Assembly: GCA_018398765.1 (NCBI GenBank)
Contig: JAHBMJ010000041.1
Coordinates: forward strand, 7,755-30,254
Direction of reading: 5' to 3'
Length of the DNA stretch: 22,500 bases
From: Chromera velia
Taxonomy: Eukaryota; Sar; Chromeraceae
Below the pieces are notes generated by a model, which ran no database searches, was not told the origin of the DNA, and saw nothing but the letters and a program-made list of their open reading frames with translations. Positions 18,172-22,500 of the stretch are shown in pieces. Each line of letters starts with the position of its first letter. The first letter of the stretch is position 1. The translations under genes and the position numbers were made by a program.

Positions 18172-19392
18172 AGAAAGATTCAGAGAAGAAAGAAACATTG
18201 GATCTTCAAATCGCCATGAACCTCAGCATCATCAGCACGGCACAAAGAATGAATGATTGAGCTAGAGCATGAATGAAAGAAACGACAGCACTGCAGTGAG
18301 TGACATGAAGATTGCCACACTCTTTTCTTTCTTTATTTTATAAAGGATAGAAAGTCAGGCAGTCAGTCTGAGATTCAGCGATTCGGTCAGTCAGTCAGGT
18401 CTGTATGTCCATTCCAGTTGTTTTGTTTGCGAAATCAGGCCAGAGAGGAAAGTAAAGGGGGCAATTAACATTTGAAGTTGTGAGGGAATTCATGGAGAAA
18501 GAGGGGCGGGCAAACATCAGAGTGAGTTCCTTTACCACAAAGCCCTCCACTGCGTGGAAGGGAGATCTGTGCGTGAAGCAGCAGCAAAGGAGTGCAGGAA
18601 GGAACGAGAAAGGGAAGGAAAAGACGGAAGGGCATGAAGGGAGGGCAAATGCGATTGACATGTCTATCAATGGAACGTACAGAGAGGAGTCACCAAGCAA
18701 AGGGAACGGCGTTCGCATGTGCATGGAGAATTCTTTGCTTCCTTCCCTCCCTTCCTCTGACTGTTAGACAGAGGGTATTGGTCATTTTGTTCTCTCCGGG
18801 GCATGCACTTTGATGGCGGAGACAAAAGAGGAACAAGGAAGATGGGTGGGAGCGAAGATTTGGTTGGGGCAGGGAAGGAAGCAAACTGCCTCACTCTCTG
18901 TCCGTTAGTTATGATGATGCTAACCCACCCACCCTCCGACCGACCGACTAGTGCCTGACGTCCTCAACCTCTGTTTCATGGAGGGTGTTGTTTGCTCTTC
19001 ATCAACTTAGAATGGAAGAAAGTGGCTTGGGAATGATACAGATAGAGCGAAGGGAAATAAACAACGACGAAAGTCGAGTGCTTTTTTGAAAGGAACGGCA
19101 GGCATTTGCGGCTCTCGGTCTTCAGTCATTTTCTGCATCAACTCCGGCAGCCTGAAACTGCTATCCTTCATTCTACGTCTTCTGGGCCTACGTCCCTCTT
19201 CGTTTTTTAATGCATCTCTTCTTTCTTACTTTGTCTTTCTGCTTTTCTCCTTCTTAATGTGCGCATGCACAGAGGGAGGCGTGACCCGGCCGTACGTCTC
19301 TTTTTCTAAAGTCGACTACTTAAAGGTCAAATAGAACAGAGGAGACAGGATCACGAAATGAGGTCCTACTATGAAAAGTCAGAGTCAGACAC

Positions 19393-19403
19393 AGGGGGGG
19401 GGN

Positions 19404-19446
<43 letters not shown>
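19393..19446. repeat. G-run, ambiguous base and (AG)n microsatellite
   Basis: A run of nine G is followed by N at 19403 and about 43 bases of AG. The N marks a base the assembly could not resolve, so the true repeat length is uncertain. Confidence 0.88.
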
Positions 19447-19452
<6 letters not shown>

Positions 19453-19709
19453 AGGAAGAAGATTTCAATTGATGCTTGCACCCTTTCTTGACGCCAAAAG
19501 TTGTCCTCTGGCTAGTTCATGCCCTACCTTCACGTCTTCCCTTTTCGTACTTCAAGCGTATGTGCAGGTGCCTTTTTTCTCAGGGTGCTTTTTGAGTTCT
19601 CCCATGAATCTTCCTACCTCCCTCCCTGTATTGGTCAGACGACTTCTCTTTCTTCCCCCCATGTTTGAATTTATTCCCCCCCATGCTGTGCTCTCCTGAA
19701 TTTCCATTT

Positions 19710-19749
19710 TCTTCCTTTCTTTCTTCCTTCCTTCCTTCCTTCCTTCCTT
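19710..19749. repeat. TTCC/TTTC microsatellite
   Basis: TTTC units pass into TTCC units in the convergent spacer. The composition matches the repeat in intron 7. Confidence 0.85.
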
Positions 19750-19916
19750 GTTTCCCCCCTTCTACTGCTACGACTACATCGCAAAGTATCATTCAGAAAG
19801 GGAAGAAGGGATTCAGGGTGCAAATCCCTTCGGCTTCTTCCCCTCACCCCCCTTCCTTCCTTCTTTTCCTGACCTGACCTGATCCCCTCCGGTTCTAAAA
19901 TCATTAATTGGCTTCC

Positions 19917-19945
19917 CTCCATCCATCCATCCATCCATCCATCCA
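19917..19945. repeat. ATCC tetranucleotide microsatellite
   Basis: About seven copies of ATCC/CATC lie in the spacer about 170 bases beyond the rhodopsin stop codon, possibly inside its 3' untranslated region. Confidence 0.85.
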
Positions 19946-20113
19946 CCGATCTCTCCTTCCGGCAATGCAAGCTTCTTTCCTTTCCTTCTTTCACAATCCA
20001 CACGGACGGTTACTCAATTTCATGCCCTCCATACCCTCACTCACTGATCCCATCACCCATGCACCCCAACGACATGCAGGCATGCATCATGAGGGGGGAG
20101 TCGTGTGTGTGTT

Positions 20114-22159
20114 CTACGAGAAGAAAAGACACGCGGAGTCCCCATCGAGAGCCATCAGGGTATGCTCCACGTCCTGCAGCGCGTTGTCGTCCACCTCCCC
20201 GTCCGATTCGCCCTCTAGACCCCCCACACCCGCACCCGCCCCTCCCCCTCCCCCAGACATCACATACCCCATAGTCACAGGATCAATTCCGTGCAGGTGC
20301 AGAATGCTCCCTCTGTTTTGAGTGTTGGCATCTGAGGCTGCACTCACAATTCTCTCCGGACGCATCCGGTCCGACGGGGTGCCCTGCTCCCTCACGGGCG
20401 ACTGTCCCCTCTTCTTCAGTACACCTCTCACCTTCGCGTTCTGCACTTTTGCTGTCAAAGTTTGTAGAGCGCCTAGGAGTGCGGTGAGTCTCTGCTGGTC
20501 GACACCACCACCAGGGGACTCAATACCGGACGGGGGGGGGTAGGGATAGGCGTAGGCTTGCGGGGGTGGGTATGCATAGGGGCCCGGAGGGGGGTAAAAT
20601 TGGGGAGGCATGCCATGAGCAGGCGCATTCTCTTCAACTCGCATTTGCTTTCCCCTTCCTGTTCTGTCGTCGGCTTCGGCAAAGAAACGGGGAGGAGACC
20701 CACCTTTTACACCCGGAGATTTGAACTGTTCCTCAAGACGGGCGTGCTCGTCGGCAACGATTGCTGCTGCAAATTCTGCGCCCTTTGTCTGCTGGAGTGT
20801 ATTGGCTCTGGACTTCAAACGTTCGTATGCTACTGCCTTCTGCAGCGTTCTCGTAAGATGACTCTGGTTGGCTAGAAGGTGGTCAAGCAAAGCGGGGACA
20901 GTTCGGATAAGGACCTCATTGGGTACATCGTCTTTTTTCATGTCTGCAATGTTCTTGACGTCCTCATCTGTCCACTTGAGCTCTTTGATGATGTCCTTGA
21001 AGTGGAGGTCTTCAACGTACTCTCTGCATGTATGAATACACATAGGGAGGGGAGGGGAGGACCATGCAGAGGGACGGATCATTCACACATCTATAAGGTT
21101 GTGCATACTTTCATCTCTTTATCCACCTACTAACCCCACCAATTGATTCAATCGCTCATGCATTCCTTGATGAATTCCTTCGTCACCTTTCTCAGCCCCT
21201 CCTTGTCTCGGCTTGATAATCTAAAAAAAGATAAATTCTTCTGATTTGAAAACGAATGCACACAAACATCACAACACATCACAACATGTTCGAAGATCAA
21301 GGCATGACTGATGGAAGAGCATTGATTGAAAAGTTCATCTGCGTTCCAGCTTGACAAGGCAACGCTGGCTCCCGCCTGATTTCTCTATATACGTCCCCCG
21401 TACCCACCTGTACATAACGAGAAAGATCGCGAAGAGCGGTTTTGAGATGATGTCTCCAATGCCGTGCATCAAATCAATCACGGAGAGATCCACGATCCCA
21501 TGACTGGGGTCGATATCGTCCCTCAAGATCCAGGCTGTCGGGAAGATTGCCCAACCAATCAGCATGGTGCACGAAGCAATGATCAGCATGTTCCCTGCTT
21601 TCTTCGAACAGGCATGTTGTTTGCAGACTTTGATGATCGACATGGCCTGCTTTCCTGTTGTACAAATGATCACAAGCACAATCGTCAGTCCGAACGAGAA
21701 CAAGAGCCAGTGAGCGGAGCCCTGAATGATCTCTGTGGCGTTTGCCATCACCAGAGCACCAAACACGGCCCCGGCATAAAAAGTCACCCCCTCCATACGG
21801 ATCGTTTCTGCCCAATCGTACATGATCAGGGGACACCCAACAATGTATCCCCAGTACGCATAGTCGATCGTGTTGAAGCCAATGGGCTGATCCCGATACA
21901 AGTCAAAGGCCTGAGCTGCCTTGAGGGAATACTCAACGAATGAGATGGCTGAAATGATCACTCCAATGAAACGGGAAAGAGGCAACTGTTTTGCCCCGAC
22001 GAGATTCTTGTCGAGTCCGTTCTCCCACTTCAGTCGTGTCACGTTACGGGTCCCGATGAAGTTTGCTGATCGGTGGTACAGCCACATGGCAGCCAGAGCC
22101 TGTACAACTGCCACAATGATGAAGAAGATGCCGAGCTCGGCCAGGCTGAGGGTCGCCAT
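20114..22159 (-). CDS. Atypical microbial (type 1) rhodopsin with long cytosolic tail, 2 exons, 553 aa
   Basis: Seven-helix retinal protein. Exon 1 is 22159-21408 and exon 2 is 21023-20114. The intron starts GTGGGT and ends ATGCAG, and the phase matches (codon AG|A). Helix F has WAIFPTAW (W203, P207, W210, matching bacteriorhodopsin W182, P186, W189). Helix G has GDIISKPLF, with D236 and retinal lysine K240 matching D212 and K216. Helix C reads AYWGYIVGCPLIMYD. Anchored on its Pro, the R82 position is A101, the proton-acceptor D85 position is G104, T90 is C109, and D96 is kept as D115. Standard outward proton pumping is therefore unlikely, and a sensory or channel role is inferred. No signal peptide is seen; helix A starts near residue 9. 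The ATG context is AAAAATGG. Residues 252-355 of the tail look helical and charged, 392-415 are Tyr/Pro-rich, and 508-519 are Gly-rich. No tail domain is recognised. The family call is firm, the tail junction less so. Confidence 0.85.
21148..21220 (-). other. Possible alternative terminal exon of the rhodopsin gene
   Basis: A pyrimidine-rich acceptor (CTTTTTTTAG) ends at 21221. Joined to rhodopsin exon 1 in the correct phase, it gives YRLSSRDKEGLRKVTKEF and stops at 21148, a 274-residue protein with a 24-residue basic tail. This acceptor lacks the GCAG ending found at nearly every other intron in the window, so the long-tail form is preferred. It may be a minor isoform or a chance site. Confidence 0.3.
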
Positions 22160-22500
22160 TTTTTCTCTCTCTAGTCGGTTTCTCTTTTGCTATTGGAGTC
22201 AGCAGCTGGACCAAGTGTACATGTGCTGAGTCGCACGACAGTCACTGAGCAAGTGGATGAGTGAAGCAGGGAGGCAAGCGGCTATACTCGTGCGTATAAA
22301 CAAGGACGTCCAGATCGATTAGCCGGCTCAACCCCAAGAGTCTTGAGCGGTCGTCAGAAACTCATGCAAAACTGGAGGAAAGACACAGCTGTGTTCTTGT
22401 GTGTCCTTGATCAGGAGGTATAAAAGGCAGAGGAGGTTGCCGTTAGATCTGTACGTCGGCTTTGGATGCTTCGATGTATACATATATACATATATATGTA
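22160..22500. other. 5' flank of the rhodopsin gene and right edge of the window
   Basis: Presumed 5' leader and promoter region for the minus-strand rhodopsin gene. No open frame is supported. A weak TATA-like TTTATAC lies on the minus strand near 22290-22300. The last 25 bases are an alternating TA-rich, nearly self-complementary stretch. Confidence 0.35.
22419..22426 (+). promoter_or_regulatory. TATA-like box facing right
   Basis: TATAAAAG on the plus strand matches the classical TATA consensus. With the rhodopsin gene leaving leftward, a rightward promoter here would make a divergent pair with a gene beyond the window. It is a motif match only, in a region already AT-rich, and TATA use in this lineage is not established from the window. 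Confidence 0.25.

Larger units (their letters stand above)
18180..20113. other. Spacer 3' of the rhodopsin gene
   Basis: No gene is supported. The minus-strand 3' untranslated region of the rhodopsin gene presumably occupies its right end. Simple repeats are dense: AG at 19404-19446, TTCC at about 19710-19749, ATCC at 19917-19945. Short frames through these are repeat artefacts. Confidence 0.45.

Noticed and set aside
20114-21082. Tail region as an independent gene starting at about 21082
   Set aside because: The upstream part before 21023 is an unlikely N-terminus with a non-standard start, and a consensus acceptor lies exactly where coding-like sequence begins.

Overview
The window is nuclear DNA from a eukaryote with intron-dense genes. 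I see one 22-exon gene, many tetranucleotide microsatellites (mostly GTCT/CAGA), long intergenic spacers, and two single-base N calls beside homopolymer or GA runs, as in a draft assembly. A microbial (type 1) rhodopsin lying near a Patched/NPC1-type transporter, with this repeat style, suggests a free-living protist alga. A chromerid such as Chromera velia is my best guess, but that is inference and no marker gene confirms it.

Layout. Positions 1-1600 are AT-rich spacer with no gene I can support. Positions about 1620-2990 hold a minus-strand relic that looks like the C-terminal end of a LINE-type (non-LTR) retrotransposon: it has a C-x2-C-x13-H-x4-C zinc motif and probably a 3' trailer with short hairpins and a CCTAAT repeat. 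Positions 3000-5400 are mostly spacer with microsatellites, and a doubtful minus-strand exon lies at about 5407-5575. Positions 5675-15714 carry one plus-strand gene that I reconstructed as 22 exons (1,508 aa). It is a Patched/Niemann-Pick C1/Dispatched-type RND transporter with twelve predicted membrane segments, a sterol-sensing-domain region, both conserved acidic membrane motifs (GVDD and GFAVDY) and a long Arg/Ser/Gly-rich tail. Positions 15715-20113 are convergent 3' spacer full of simple repeats. Positions 20114-22159 carry, on the minus strand, a microbial rhodopsin with the retinal lysine (K240). It lacks the usual helix-C arginine and proton-acceptor carboxylate, and phase-matched splicing appears to join it to a 302-residue tail with a Tyr-Pro-rich segment. 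A TATA-like box near the right edge may serve a gene outside the window.

The two solid genes are convergent and encode membrane proteins. Nothing in the sequence shows that they work together. The most interesting points are the atypical rhodopsin with its long tail, the strongly biased splice sites (3' TGCAG; 5' GTNNG with C or G at +3), a tandem triplication across the last splice donor of the Patched-like gene, and an octapeptide repeated in the two cytosolic regions of that transporter.
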